Assembly (NCBI GenBank): GCA_024697285.1 | Contig: JAILFY010000126.1 | Coordinates: 1 to 42,591, forward strand | Origin: Bacteroidaceae bacterium | Lineage (GTDB): Bacteria; Bacteroidota; Bacteroidia; Bacteroidales; Bacteroidaceae | Reading direction: 5' to 3' | Length of the DNA stretch: 42,591 nucleotides | In this document: piece after piece, positions 1 to 8,681 of the stretch | Position numbering within the stretch: position 1 is the first letter of the stretch | Layout of the letters: every line of letters begins with the position of its first letter | Translations under genes and position numbers: made by a program | The notes under the pieces: generated by a model | The model's input: the letters and a program-made list of their open reading frames with translations, nothing else | The model's database searches: none | Told to the model about the DNA's origin: nothing

Positions 1-179
1 CGCAACAAGAAAGGTGCATGAACGAGGTACTGCTTGTAGGTCTTGGGGGCCCGACGAAAAGCCCAGGTCGAAGAGACCTGCAGCGTGGGTTCACTGCTGT
101 GGTGGCGCAAGACATACCATATTATATAAGGTATGAGGAGCAGGAGGAGCAGGAGGAAATATGGATTTGCAAATTGCAT
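1..179 (-). CDS. BatA-like (VWA/aerotolerance) protein, N-terminal fragment running off the window edge
   Basis: Not in the ORF track. Minus-strand reading from cat at 177-179 gives MQFANPYFLLLLLLLIPYIIWYVLRHHSSEPTLQVSSTWAFRRAPKTYKQYLVHAPFLLR..., typical of the Bat operon BatA N-terminus; it follows moxR-DUF58-BatD-like genes in order. Confidence 0.8.
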   Translation of the reverse strand, partial: MQFANPYFLLLLLLLIPYIIWYVLRHHSSEPTLQVSSTWAFRRAPKTYKQYLVHAPFLL

Positions 180-269
180 AGTTATGGTGTTGAGAGAGCT
201 TTGCCAAATAGCAGAGCAAAAGGAATTATGATGGGAGCGTGCGACGCACGAGCCTGTGGAGACAGATTA

Positions 270-1349
270 TTACCGTAACAGATCTACAGCTAAGTACAGG
301 GCGTAGCCGATGGCCACGAAAGCCAGCACGGCCGTGACACCCATGACAACCTTCAGGGTGAAGGAACGCTTCTGGCTCTGCTTCACCTCTTCCGGCACCT
401 CCACGATTTCTGTGGGAGCGTTGGGGTCTACCTCTTGTTTCGTCTGATTGATAAACTCTATTGCATTCACCAAATTCGCATCGTTCTCTCCCGTGAGGGT
501 GGTCCACTTGGCGAACTTGACGAGATCTGCCGTGGTGAATAGCTGCCGGAGTTCTTCCAGGGCCTGTTCGTCCTGGACTTCCAGCAGACGGTCGATAATC
601 TCTGAGGAGGTCATCTCCGTGGCGTTGAATCCGAAACGTTCCTTGATGTAAGTACGCAGGGTGTCCGTCAGTTGGGTGTAGTACTCCTTGCTGTCCTCAG
701 CGGTCCAGGCTCGCTCGCTCTTTATTCGTTCTATCTCAGTCATAGCGACCTGATGTGCAGGGAGTTTCAACTTCTTGCGGATAATGCGAATCAGCGGCTT
801 GTTCTCCCGCCAGCGGCTGTAGATCCACAACAGGACTATGGCCAGCAACTGGTTGATGGCCAGGAGCCACATCACAGGTTTCCAGTCGTCCCAAGAGAAC
901 GGATTGTTCTGAATATCCTTGTTGGGGAAGAACTGATCCACATGCACGGTGTCCACGGGAATGGTCATCACCTTCAATGCCAATTGCTTGGACTGGTAAG
1001 GTTGACCATCCACCTCCACTTCAAAAGGAGGGAGCAGAACAAAAGTGGAGTCCCATGCAGTGATGGAATAACGCTGCAAGACCTGCATTCGTTTACCCTC
1101 GTCGAGGAACGTGGTGTCCGTGCCAAGCAGGTCCACGATTTCCACATCCGGCGCCAACGGCTGCATGGGTTTGTAGTCTGGCAATTTCAGTTTCTGTTGC
1201 GCACCGCAGGTGACATCAAGTGTCAGTTCACGCTGTTCGCCGATGAGCAGCACGAGGGTGTCTATACGTGCCTCAAAGACCACTTGTGCACTGGTTAACA
1301 GAGGTACAAGCAGCCATGAAAGGAGGAAAGTATGCTTCAGTTTTGTCAT
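270..1349 (-). CDS. BatD/DUF4381-like membrane protein of the MoxR-Bat cluster
   Basis: 359 aa, signal peptide, central TM (WLLAINQLLAIVLLWIY), C-terminal TM; between DUF58 and BatA genes. Confidence 0.7.
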   Translation of the reverse strand: MTKLKHTFLLSWLLVPLLTSAQVVFEARIDTLVLLIGEQRELTLDVTCGAQQKLKLPDYKPMQPLAPDVEIVDLLGTDTTFLDEGKRMQVLQRYSITAWDSTFVLLPPFEVEVDGQPYQSKQLALKVMTIPVDTVHVDQFFPNKDIQNNPFSWDDWKPVMWLLAINQLLAIVLLWIYSRWRENKPLIRIIRKKLKLPAHQVAMTEIERIKSERAWTAEDSKEYYTQLTDTLRTYIKERFGFNATEMTSSEIIDRLLEVQDEQALEELRQLFTTADLVKFAKWTTLTGENDANLVNAIEFINQTKQEVDPNAPTEIVEVPEEVKQSQKRSFTLKVVMGVTAVLAFVAIGYALYLAVDLLR

Positions 1350-2215
1350 GATCTTTGTGCAAATAGGCTGCGCAAGGCAGCTACATAATCTTGATCTGTG
1401 CGCACACTGACGTGGTCCACATTACTTCTGGAGAAGGTGTCGCCCAAGCGCGTCGTGTGCTCGTGCCACCATCTGGACTGGGCTGCACGAACCTTGCGGC
1501 TTGAGGTGTCTATCCATTGCAGATGTCCGGTCTCGGCATCTCTCACGTACATAAGTCCTACATCGGGCAGTTCTGCAATGCGGCGGTCATAGACCTGGAT
1601 GGCAACGACATCGTGTTTGCGATTGGCGATGGTCAGAGCCTGACGGAAATCGCGTTCGTCGATGAAGTCGCTGATCAGGAAACAGGTGCAACGACGTTTG
1701 ATGACCTGCGTAAGGTACTCCACGGCCTGCTGGATATTTGTGCGCTGGCTCTCGGGCTGGAAGTCCAGGAGTTCACGGATGATATACAGGATATGCTTGC
1801 GCCCTTTCTTAGGTGGAATGAATTTCTCTATGCGGTCGGAGAAGAAGATGACACCTATCTTGTCGTTGTTCTGTATGGCACTGAAAGCCAGTGTTGCACC
1901 AATCTCTGCCACCATATCACGCTTGGTCTGCACATTGGTTCCGAAATCCAGACTGCCACTGACATCAACGAGCAGCATCACCGTCAGTTCGCGTTCTTCC
2001 TCGAAGACCTTAATATAAGGCTTGTTGAAACGCGCTGTGACGTTCCACTCTATGTCACGGATATCATCACCATATTGGTATTCACGGACTTCGCTGAAGG
2101 CCATACCACGTCCCTTGAAGGCAGAGTGATACTCGCCTGCAAAGATATTCGCAGAGAGACCGCGGGTCTTGATTTCTATCTGACGGACCCTCTTCAGCAA
2201 TTCAGATGTTTCCAT
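1346..2215 (-). CDS. DUF58 domain protein
   Basis: GRGMAFSEVREYQYGDDIRDIEWNVTAR and LLVDVSGS motifs; ATGA-type overlap with downstream gene. Confidence 0.9.
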   Translation of the reverse strand: METSELLKRVRQIEIKTRGLSANIFAGEYHSAFKGRGMAFSEVREYQYGDDIRDIEWNVTARFNKPYIKVFEEERELTVMLLVDVSGSLDFGTNVQTKRDMVAEIGATLAFSAIQNNDKIGVIFFSDRIEKFIPPKKGRKHILYIIRELLDFQPESQRTNIQQAVEYLTQVIKRRCTCFLISDFIDERDFRQALTIANRKHDVVAIQVYDRRIAELPDVGLMYVRDAETGHLQWIDTSSRKVRAAQSRWWHEHTTRLGDTFSRSNVDHVSVRTDQDYVAALRSLFAQRS

Positions 2216-2224
2216 AATCAGCGA

Positions 2225-3220
2225 TTAGGGCACTTCCACCTTATTAAGAATCTTACTGACGATTTCGTCGGCAGTGACGTTGTTGGCCTCAGCCTCATAG
2301 GTGAGTCCAATACGATGGCGCAACACATCGTGGGCCACGGCGCGGACGTCCTCTGGAATGACATATCCGCGGCGTTTGATGAAGGCGTAGGAGCGAGCTG
2401 CCAGGGCCAGATTGATGCTGGCACGTGGCGAACCACCAAACTCGATGAAGTCCTTGATTTCCCTCAGACCGTAGTTCTCCGGGTAACGTGTGGCAAAGAC
2501 AATGTCAGTAATATACTGTTCGATCTTCTCGTCGAGATAGACCTGACGAACGACATCACGAGCCTCCATGATTTCCTTCGTGGAGAGTACGGGACGTACG
2601 GCAGCGCGCTGCCCTCCAATATTCTGGCGGATAATCTTTTTCTCCTCTTCCAGCTTCGGATAGCTGATGACTACCTTCAGCATGAAACGGTCCACCTGTG
2701 CTTCGGGCAGAGGATAGGTGCCCTCTTGCTCTATGGGGTTCTGGGTAGCAAGCACCAAGAAGGGCGAGGGCAACTGGAAGGTCTGTTTGCCAATAGTAAC
2801 TTCTCGCTCCTGCATCGCTTCGAGCAGAGCACTCTGCACCTTGGCGGGAGCACGGTTGATCTCGTCGGCAAGGACGAAATTAGCAAATACCGGGCCCTGT
2901 TCCACGAGGAAACGTTCGTCTTTCTGGGAGTAGATCATGGTACCTGTCACGTCGGCTGGCAACAGGTCGGGAGTAAACTGAATGCGGCTGAACTTAGCGT
3001 CGATGAGCTGGGCCAGAGTCTTGATTGCAAGGGTCTTGGCCAGACCTGGAACGCCCTCGAGAAGCACATGGCCGTCGGAAAGCAGACCTATCAGAAGAGA
3101 CTCTACGAGATGATGCTGACCTACGATGACCTGGTCCATGCCGGTCAAAAGGTTGGTTACGAAACCGCTCTGACGCTCAATGCGTTCGTTGAGTTCGCGG
3201 ATGTCAATGGATTCTGCCAT
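2225..3220 (-). CDS. MoxR family AAA ATPase
   Basis: LLEGVPGLAKT Walker A, DEINRAPAKVQSALLEAMQE Walker B, ATQNPIEQEGTYPLPEAQ. Confidence 0.93.
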   Translation of the reverse strand: MAESIDIRELNERIERQSGFVTNLLTGMDQVIVGQHHLVESLLIGLLSDGHVLLEGVPGLAKTLAIKTLAQLIDAKFSRIQFTPDLLPADVTGTMIYSQKDERFLVEQGPVFANFVLADEINRAPAKVQSALLEAMQEREVTIGKQTFQLPSPFLVLATQNPIEQEGTYPLPEAQVDRFMLKVVISYPKLEEEKKIIRQNIGGQRAAVRPVLSTKEIMEARDVVRQVYLDEKIEQYITDIVFATRYPENYGLREIKDFIEFGGSPRASINLALAARSYAFIKRRGYVIPEDVRAVAHDVLRHRIGLTYEAEANNVTADEIVSKILNKVEVP

Positions 3221-3247
3221 TTTTGTTGTATGTTTTAGTAGTTACGT

Positions 3248-4933
3248 TTATTTCTTTCTTAGTTCCGGGATGCGCAACTCTTTGTTCAGAGGCACGACAT
3301 CCGGATTTGTGATATCATTCATCACACAGATATAGGGAACAAAGTCCTTGCTATTGTAATATTTCAGGGAGAAGTTCAGCAGAGTCTTTCCCGGCTTCAT
3401 GATCTCAGTGCCCTTGATACCTACAATCCAGTAGTCACCTTCCTCCAGTTGGGGGTAGGCTAATGTCTCTGAAGGTATTTTCGGAGCTGGTGCCGCCTTG
3501 GCTTCTTCTTCTGATTGTCCGACGAAATCCGCAGAGTCTATAGGTATCACTATCACCGAATCAGGTGCATGTGCTGACTCTACAGAGGATTGTTCATCTG
3601 CTCCGAAGTTAAGCAATTCACTGCAACAAACTTCCCATACTCGTGCCACTCTTTCGAGGCTATCACATTTGATTGGCCTGATATAGCCAACAACATAGCA
3701 TAATGCACCGAAGGCCAGGAAGGATAATACCACAGTCAGGCTTCTGAAGAAACGGACGAACCCACTCCTCTGTTTTTGGGGTTTGCTAGATGTCCCAGGG
3801 TCCTTAGGGAGTGCAGATGGTTCGAGTTCCATCTGTTCGAGATATTCAGTAGGTTTCTTTTTAGAACTCCACTCCTCTTCTGTGCTTGCAGAGGTTTCTT
3901 CGGCCCCTGCGTCCTTTGTGGACGACACTGTTTCCTCGGCCTCGACAGCGCTGGGCGCCGTCATCTTTTCTTCGTTTTCCTCAGACTGCAAAGTTCCAGC
4001 ATCATCCGAAGAATCGTCAGTTTCTGATTCTGCTGATGTCTGTTCCAGAAGGGTTTCGGCAGGGGCAACAGTCTCTATTACAGGAGGATTAGTCGTTACT
4101 ACTGGAGCAGCGTCTTCTTCCGAGACATCTCCGGTGTTCTCTGAACAAACTTCTTCCGGAGTTTCTTCCTCTTTCTCCGCAGGATTCTCTTCCGGAGCAT
4201 CTTCCTCCTTCTCTGACGGATTCTCTTCCGGAGTTTCTTCTTCTTTCTCCGCAGGATTCTTTTCCGGAGCATCTTCCTCCTTCTCTGAAGGATTCTCTTC
4301 CGGAGTTTCTTCTTCTTTCTCTGAAGGATTATCTCCCAGATTGCCTTCTTCGTGATCAGCAGAGACTTCTTCAGAAATGTTTGTCTCGTTGTCTTGGGCA
4401 GAAGCTGCTTCTTCCATTTCTTCTGGCTTCTTCTCCAGCTCAGCCGACGCCTTCTCTGAGGTTTCTGTTGTCTCGTCGTCTGAAGTCTCAGGCCCAATCT
4501 CGTCTGCCACGACCACGTCTTCCGAAGTGTTTGCGGCAGAAAGCCTTGTATCGTTTGGCGAGGACATTGTTTCATCATCCTCCAAAGTATCCAGCAGCGA
4601 CAAGTCCAGGTTCTCGCTGAGGGAAACGGTCTCAAATTCAGCAAATGGCTTGTTCACAGCATCGCGCAATACTGCATCTGGGGTGAAAGACACCTTAGTG
4701 TGACCTGCTATCTGGATACGACTGCCATCAACCACACTGACGCTCTCTCGAGGTTCCACGCTGACAAGCTTGAAGGTGCCAAGTCCACGTACCTTCACAA
4801 TCTTCTCGCGCAGCAGTGCTTCTTGGATAGTCTCGAAGAACTGACGCACAAAAGACGCAGACACGGAATAAGGGATGTTGGAACGACGGACCAGCGCCTG
4901 AGCGATGTCCATTATATTATTCTTGCCACTCAT
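3248..4933 (-). CDS. HU-family DNA-binding domain protein with acidic repeat region, single TM and LysM-like C-terminus
   Basis: N-term HU-like (IAQALVRRSNIPYSVSASFVRQFFETIQEALLREKIVKVRGLGTFKL); 12-aa acidic repeats; TM LTVVLSFLAFGALCYVVGYI; C-term DYWIVGIKGTEIMKPGKTLLNFSLKYYNSKDFVPYICVMNDITNPDVVPLNKELRIPEL. Confidence 0.8.
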   Translation of the reverse strand: MSGKNNIMDIAQALVRRSNIPYSVSASFVRQFFETIQEALLREKIVKVRGLGTFKLVSVEPRESVSVVDGSRIQIAGHTKVSFTPDAVLRDAVNKPFAEFETVSLSENLDLSLLDTLEDDETMSSPNDTRLSAANTSEDVVVADEIGPETSDDETTETSEKASAELEKKPEEMEEAASAQDNETNISEEVSADHEEGNLGDNPSEKEEETPEENPSEKEEDAPEKNPAEKEEETPEENPSEKEEDAPEENPAEKEEETPEEVCSENTGDVSEEDAAPVVTTNPPVIETVAPAETLLEQTSAESETDDSSDDAGTLQSEENEEKMTAPSAVEAEETVSSTKDAGAEETSASTEEEWSSKKKPTEYLEQMELEPSALPKDPGTSSKPQKQRSGFVRFFRSLTVVLSFLAFGALCYVVGYIRPIKCDSLERVARVWEVCCSELLNFGADEQSSVESAHAPDSVIVIPIDSADFVGQSEEEAKAAPAPKIPSETLAYPQLEEGDYWIVGIKGTEIMKPGKTLLNFSLKYYNSKDFVPYICVMNDITNPDVVPLNKELRIPELRKK

Positions 4934-4935
4934 AG

Positions 4936-5223
4936 CTACCCCTCACCTCCTTCCTGCACTGCATCTTTCAGCGAAAGACTAGGTTTGAAGGACAAAGCCA
5001 ACTTGGGAGGTACTAGCATGCGCTGACCATTCGTCGGATTGACCACTATACGTTCGAGTTTCTTCTTCACCTCGAAGGTACCAAAGTTCTGGACCTGCAG
5101 AGACTCGCCCTCCTCGAAACGAGAAGTCATTTCTGCCAAGAGATTATTAACCAATGTCTGAGTGACCTTGGTTGAAGCGCCGGTGCGCTGAGAGAGTACT
5201 GATATAAAATCCTTATGGTTCAT
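4936..5223 (-). CDS. HU family DNA-binding protein
   Basis: 95 aa: KDFISVLSQRTGASTKVTQTLVNNLLAEMTSRFEEGESLQVQNFGTFEVKKKLERIVVNPTNGQRMLVPPKLALSFKPS. Confidence 0.9.
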   Translation of the reverse strand: MNHKDFISVLSQRTGASTKVTQTLVNNLLAEMTSRFEEGESLQVQNFGTFEVKKKLERIVVNPTNGQRMLVPPKLALSFKPSLSLKDAVQEGGEG

Positions 5224-6650
5224 ATGCGAACGGATGGATGAGTGGATTGTTTGTCTGTTGCCGGAGTGGCATAAAGGTCGAAGTCATCTGCAGATGTGAT
5301 ACGGACATCGACAAATGTTCCCGGAGTGGGAATAGCATGTCCAGGAGCGCATTCTGCTGCAAGGGCGAGGGGAATAAGGACCTCGGGGTCTACTTCTGGG
5401 GAATCGTACTGGGTGCGACCAATGAGATAGTCGCCTTCTGTTCGGTCGATGATCACCTTCTGTATGGTGCCGACCTTGGCCTCCTGCACTTCTGCCGAGA
5501 TTCGTTGTTGCAGACGCATAAGTCGCGAGAGACGGGCCTGCTTGGTATCCTCAGGAATATCATCGGAATAAGCAGTGGCACTGTGGGTTCCCTCTTCCTC
5601 CGAATAGGCAAAGGCTCCCATGCGTTCAAAACGAGCCCAGCGGGTGAAATCCAGCAACTGCTGATAGGCTTCTTCAGACTCACCCGGATGACCAACCATA
5701 AGGGTGGTGCGAAGATGTATTCCGGGCAGTTCCTCGCGGATACGACTGACGAAGTCGTAAGTCTGCTGGCTGGTGATATGGCGGCGCATAGCTTCCAGAA
5801 CAGGATCTGCTATATGTTGAAGTGCTATGTCAAGATAGCGACATACATTATCATGACGGGCCATCACGGGCAGCAACTCCCATGGGAAATCCGTGGGATA
5901 GGCGTAGTGAAGGCGAATCCAGCAAACACCGGGTATTTCGGCCATGCGGTCCACGAGTTCCGCTATGGCACGACGGTGGTACAAATCCACACCATAATAG
6001 GTGAGTTCTTGTGCAATGACATTGAACTCCTTGACACCCAAAGCCACCAGTTGTCGGACTTCCAGAAGAATATCTTCCATAGGACGACTCTGGTGGCGAC
6101 CGGTTATCAGGGGGATGGCGCAATAGGAGCACCGGCGGTCACACCCTTCTGATATCTTGATATAGGCGTAGTGGGAAGGTGTGGTGATGATGCGACCTGG
6201 TGTGAGGGTAGCATCCCAGACATGACCGAGATCTGCGAGAAGACGAGGCCAGTCGAATTTGCCGTACCAACCGTCCACTTCGGGAATCTCTTCTTGCAGC
6301 TCCGTCAGGTAGCGTTGGGAGAGACACCCCATGACATACAGCTTGCGAAGCCTGCCCTTTGCACTTCTGGACTTGGAAGAAGTAGACTTTTGATTGCTCC
6401 CAGAAACTTCTGTTTGAGCATGTTCTGGTGACTTGCGCTGCCCTTGCTGAAGAATCATGTTGATACTCTCTTCCTTGGCATCACCAATAAAACCGCAGGT
6501 GTTGATGACGCAGATATCACCCTGACACACTTCTGGGTCATGGGACACAGTGTAGCCCGCGTGGTGCAACTGAGCCATGAGGCGCTCGGAGTCCACAAGG
6601 TTCTTGGAGCAACCCATCGTGAGGATGTCTACGTGATTCCTTCTCATCAT
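5220..6650 (-). CDS. rimO: Ribosomal protein S12 methylthiotransferase
   Basis: TMGCSKNLVDSERLMAQL, INTCGFIGDAKEESI, CDRRCSYCAIPLITGRHQSRP, TTLMVGHPGE; downstream of ftsY as in other Bacteroidetes. Confidence 0.95.
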   Translation of the reverse strand: MMRRNHVDILTMGCSKNLVDSERLMAQLHHAGYTVSHDPEVCQGDICVINTCGFIGDAKEESINMILQQGQRKSPEHAQTEVSGSNQKSTSSKSRSAKGRLRKLYVMGCLSQRYLTELQEEIPEVDGWYGKFDWPRLLADLGHVWDATLTPGRIITTPSHYAYIKISEGCDRRCSYCAIPLITGRHQSRPMEDILLEVRQLVALGVKEFNVIAQELTYYGVDLYHRRAIAELVDRMAEIPGVCWIRLHYAYPTDFPWELLPVMARHDNVCRYLDIALQHIADPVLEAMRRHITSQQTYDFVSRIREELPGIHLRTTLMVGHPGESEEAYQQLLDFTRWARFERMGAFAYSEEEGTHSATAYSDDIPEDTKQARLSRLMRLQQRISAEVQEAKVGTIQKVIIDRTEGDYLIGRTQYDSPEVDPEVLIPLALAAECAPGHAIPTPGTFVDVRITSADDFDLYATPATDKQSTHPSVRI

Positions 6651-7615
6651 TTCTTATCACCAAAGAGGCTATCGACAAAGGCACGGCGATTGAAGGGCTG
6701 GAGATCTTCCACACCCTCACCGAGACCGATATATCGAACGGGAATCTTGAACTGGTCCGATATTCCAAGGACCACTCCTCCCTTAGCAGTGCCATCGAGT
6801 TTGGTGATGGCCATGGAGGTAACGTCGGTAGCTGCCGTGAACTGACGTGCTTGCTCGAAGGCGTTCTGCCCAGTGCTGCCGTCGAGCACGAGCATCACAT
6901 CATGTGGGGCGTCGGGCACCACCTTCTGCATGACTCGCTTGATCTTCGAGAGTTCGTCCATAAGACCTTTCTTGTTGTGGAGACGTCCGGCAGTGTCTAT
7001 GAGCACTACATCCACGTCGTTGGCCACGGCACTGCTGAGTGTGTCGAAGGCCACGCTGGCAGGATCACTTCCCATCTGCTGCTTCACGACAGGCACCCCT
7101 ACTCGTTCGCCCCAGATGACAATCTGCTCCACGGCGGCAGCACGGAATGTGTCGGCAGCGCCGAGCATCACCTTCAGTCCAGCCTGCTTGAACTGCCAGG
7201 CCAGTTTGCCGATAGTGGTAGTCTTACCCACTCCGTTCACTCCCACGACCATGATGACGTAGGGACGTTTTCCTTCAGGAATCTGATAGCCTTCTGTGTC
7301 AGAAGTGTTGTTCTCTGTGAGCAGGGCAGCAATCTCGTCGCGCAGGATATTCTGGAGCTCGCTGGTGCTGACATACTTGTCGCGCGCCACGCGCTCTTCT
7401 ATCCGATGAATGATGTTGAGGGTGGTGTCGACGCCAACATCAGAGGTGACGAGGACCTCCTCCAGATCGTCGAGCACTGCATCATCCACCTTGCTTTTGC
7501 CTGCCACGGCACGGGCGAGTTTGCCAAAGAAACTCTCTTTGGTTTTCTCGAGACCGCGATCCAAAGTCTCCTTTTGTTGCTCCTTGTTACGGGAGAAGAA
7601 ATTAAAGAATCCCAT
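6647..7615 (-). CDS. ftsY: Signal recognition particle receptor GTPase
   Basis: GVNGVGKTTTIGKLAWQFKQAG, GAADTFRAAAVEQ, DTAGRLHNKKGLMDELSKI, TKLDGTAKGG. Confidence 0.97.
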   Translation of the reverse strand: MGFFNFFSRNKEQQKETLDRGLEKTKESFFGKLARAVAGKSKVDDAVLDDLEEVLVTSDVGVDTTLNIIHRIEERVARDKYVSTSELQNILRDEIAALLTENNTSDTEGYQIPEGKRPYVIMVVGVNGVGKTTTIGKLAWQFKQAGLKVMLGAADTFRAAAVEQIVIWGERVGVPVVKQQMGSDPASVAFDTLSSAVANDVDVVLIDTAGRLHNKKGLMDELSKIKRVMQKVVPDAPHDVMLVLDGSTGQNAFEQARQFTAATDVTSMAITKLDGTAKGGVVLGISDQFKIPVRYIGLGEGVEDLQPFNRRAFVDSLFGDKK

Positions 7616-7639
7616 AATGTACTTCTATTTTTGCGAGTG

Positions 7640-7670
7640 CAAAGATACTGCTTTTTTCTGAATCATCCAA
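7640..7670 (-). promoter_or_regulatory. Bacteroidetes-type promoter for ftsY (TTGG-N19-TATCTTTG)
   Basis: On the minus strand TTGG, 19 nt, TATCTTTGCAC, about 25 bp upstream of the ftsY start; matches the -33/-7 consensus of Bacteroidetes. Confidence 0.75.
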
Positions 7671-8060
7671 ATTTTAATCATAGATTAAGACTGATTTAAG
7701 CATCTTAACATTTCAATGCATTTGCGGGGTTGTTATTGACCTTGATTAGTCCCTCACGTTCCTTTTTCTCTCAAGGCCTCTTCTGGCTATAAAAAAATAT
7801 TGCTGTCCGGCAAAACTCAGAATGCTTTATAATCTTTCCCCAGAAGCCTGTAAAACCAGGCTCTGGGGTATTATGTTTGCAAAGTAAGCCCCCTTCATTC
7901 GAACAAGGTCGGTTCTGGAGGCCCCTATTGTGTTTCTCCGGCAAATATTTCATCCCATGTTTTGTCTGGCTCTTCCATGAATCGGAAAAGGTCAACGTAA
8001 TACATGAGCGTAAGGCGAATCATTGTTACCACCTGGAAAAAAGCATCGTTGCATTTTATA

Positions 8061-8302
8061 TGTATATACGTGTTGGCAAAGATGTATATACGTGTTGGCG
8101 AGGATGTATATACGTGCTGGCAAAGATGTATATACGTGCTGGCAAAGATGTATATACGTGTTGGCGAGGATGTATATACGTGTTGGCAAAGATGTACGTA
8201 CGTGTTGGCGAAGATGTACGTACGTGTTGACAAATATGTACGTACGTGTTGGCGAAGATGTACGTACGTGTTGGCAAAGATGTACGTACGTGTTGAAAAA
8301 CG
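8061..8302 (+). repeat. Tandem array A: 11 x 22 bp, consensus TGTAYRTACGTGTTGGCRAAGA
   Basis: Units start at 8061, 8083, 8105, 8127, 8149, 8171 (tgtatatacg type) and 8193, 8215, 8237, 8259, 8281 (tgtacgtacg type); no length variation. Confidence 0.97.
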
Positions 8303-8322
8303 CAATGTAGATTAGATTTCAG

Positions 8323-8456
8323 GATGTATATATCTTCAGCTCAAAAGATATATATCTTCAGCTCAAAAGATATATATCTTCTGTCCATAAGATATAAATC
8401 TTCTGTCCATAAGATATAAATCTTCTGTCCATAAGATATATATCTTATTCGTATAA
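8323..8456. repeat. Tandem array C: about 6 units of 22 bp (first 24 bp) with palindromic core AAGATATATATCTT
   Basis: Units at 8347, 8369, 8391, 8413, 8435, e.g. gatatatatcttcagctcaaaa and gatatatatcttctgtccataa. Confidence 0.95.
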
Positions 8457-8564
8457 GAATCTACCCAGCTCGGTTATCCCCCGTGTATTCATTGTGTTCC
8501 CTGTTTAACTCCACTTTTTCTCATTCAGTCTGCTGTCATCACAAGTGGCAAAAGTACGTGTCCA

Positions 8565-8672
8565 CGAAAAATGTTGTTCAAAACAAACTACATACTACAT
8601 GAATTTTTATTGAGAAGTCCATTTTCCGCCATTTTCATGTAGTATGTAGTTTATTTTGAACAACATTTTCGC
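8565..8672. repeat. About 39-bp inverted repeat with about 30-bp loop; degenerate third copy at 8871-8894
   Basis: Left 8565-8603 cgaaaaatgttgttcaaaacaaactacatactacatgaa; right 8634-8672 ttcatgtagtatgtagtttattttgaacaacattttcgcg, reverse complementary apart from 1 mismatch and a 1-nt indel; 8871-8894 gtatagtatgtagtatattttgaa. Confidence 0.93.
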
Positions 8673-8681
8673 GGGAGGGAG

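Noticed and set aside
123-160. Intergenic AT motif plus gaggagcag repeat
   Set aside because: It lies inside the BatA N-terminus; the repeat encodes the LLLLLLL signal/TM segment.
1517-3238. 573-aa plus-strand ORF
   Set aside because: Antisense shadow of the DUF58 and MoxR genes, which have clear family motifs on the minus strand.
7877-8315. ORFs translating to YIRVGEDVYTCW-type repeats as real proteins
   Set aside because: Every frame is open because the 22-bp unit lacks stops; no recognisable promoter/leader or family, so kept only as a low-confidence hypothesis.
8061-8456. CRISPR array
   Set aside because: Period is 22 bp with no unique spacers; the between-core segments are themselves repeated, and no cas genes are in the window.
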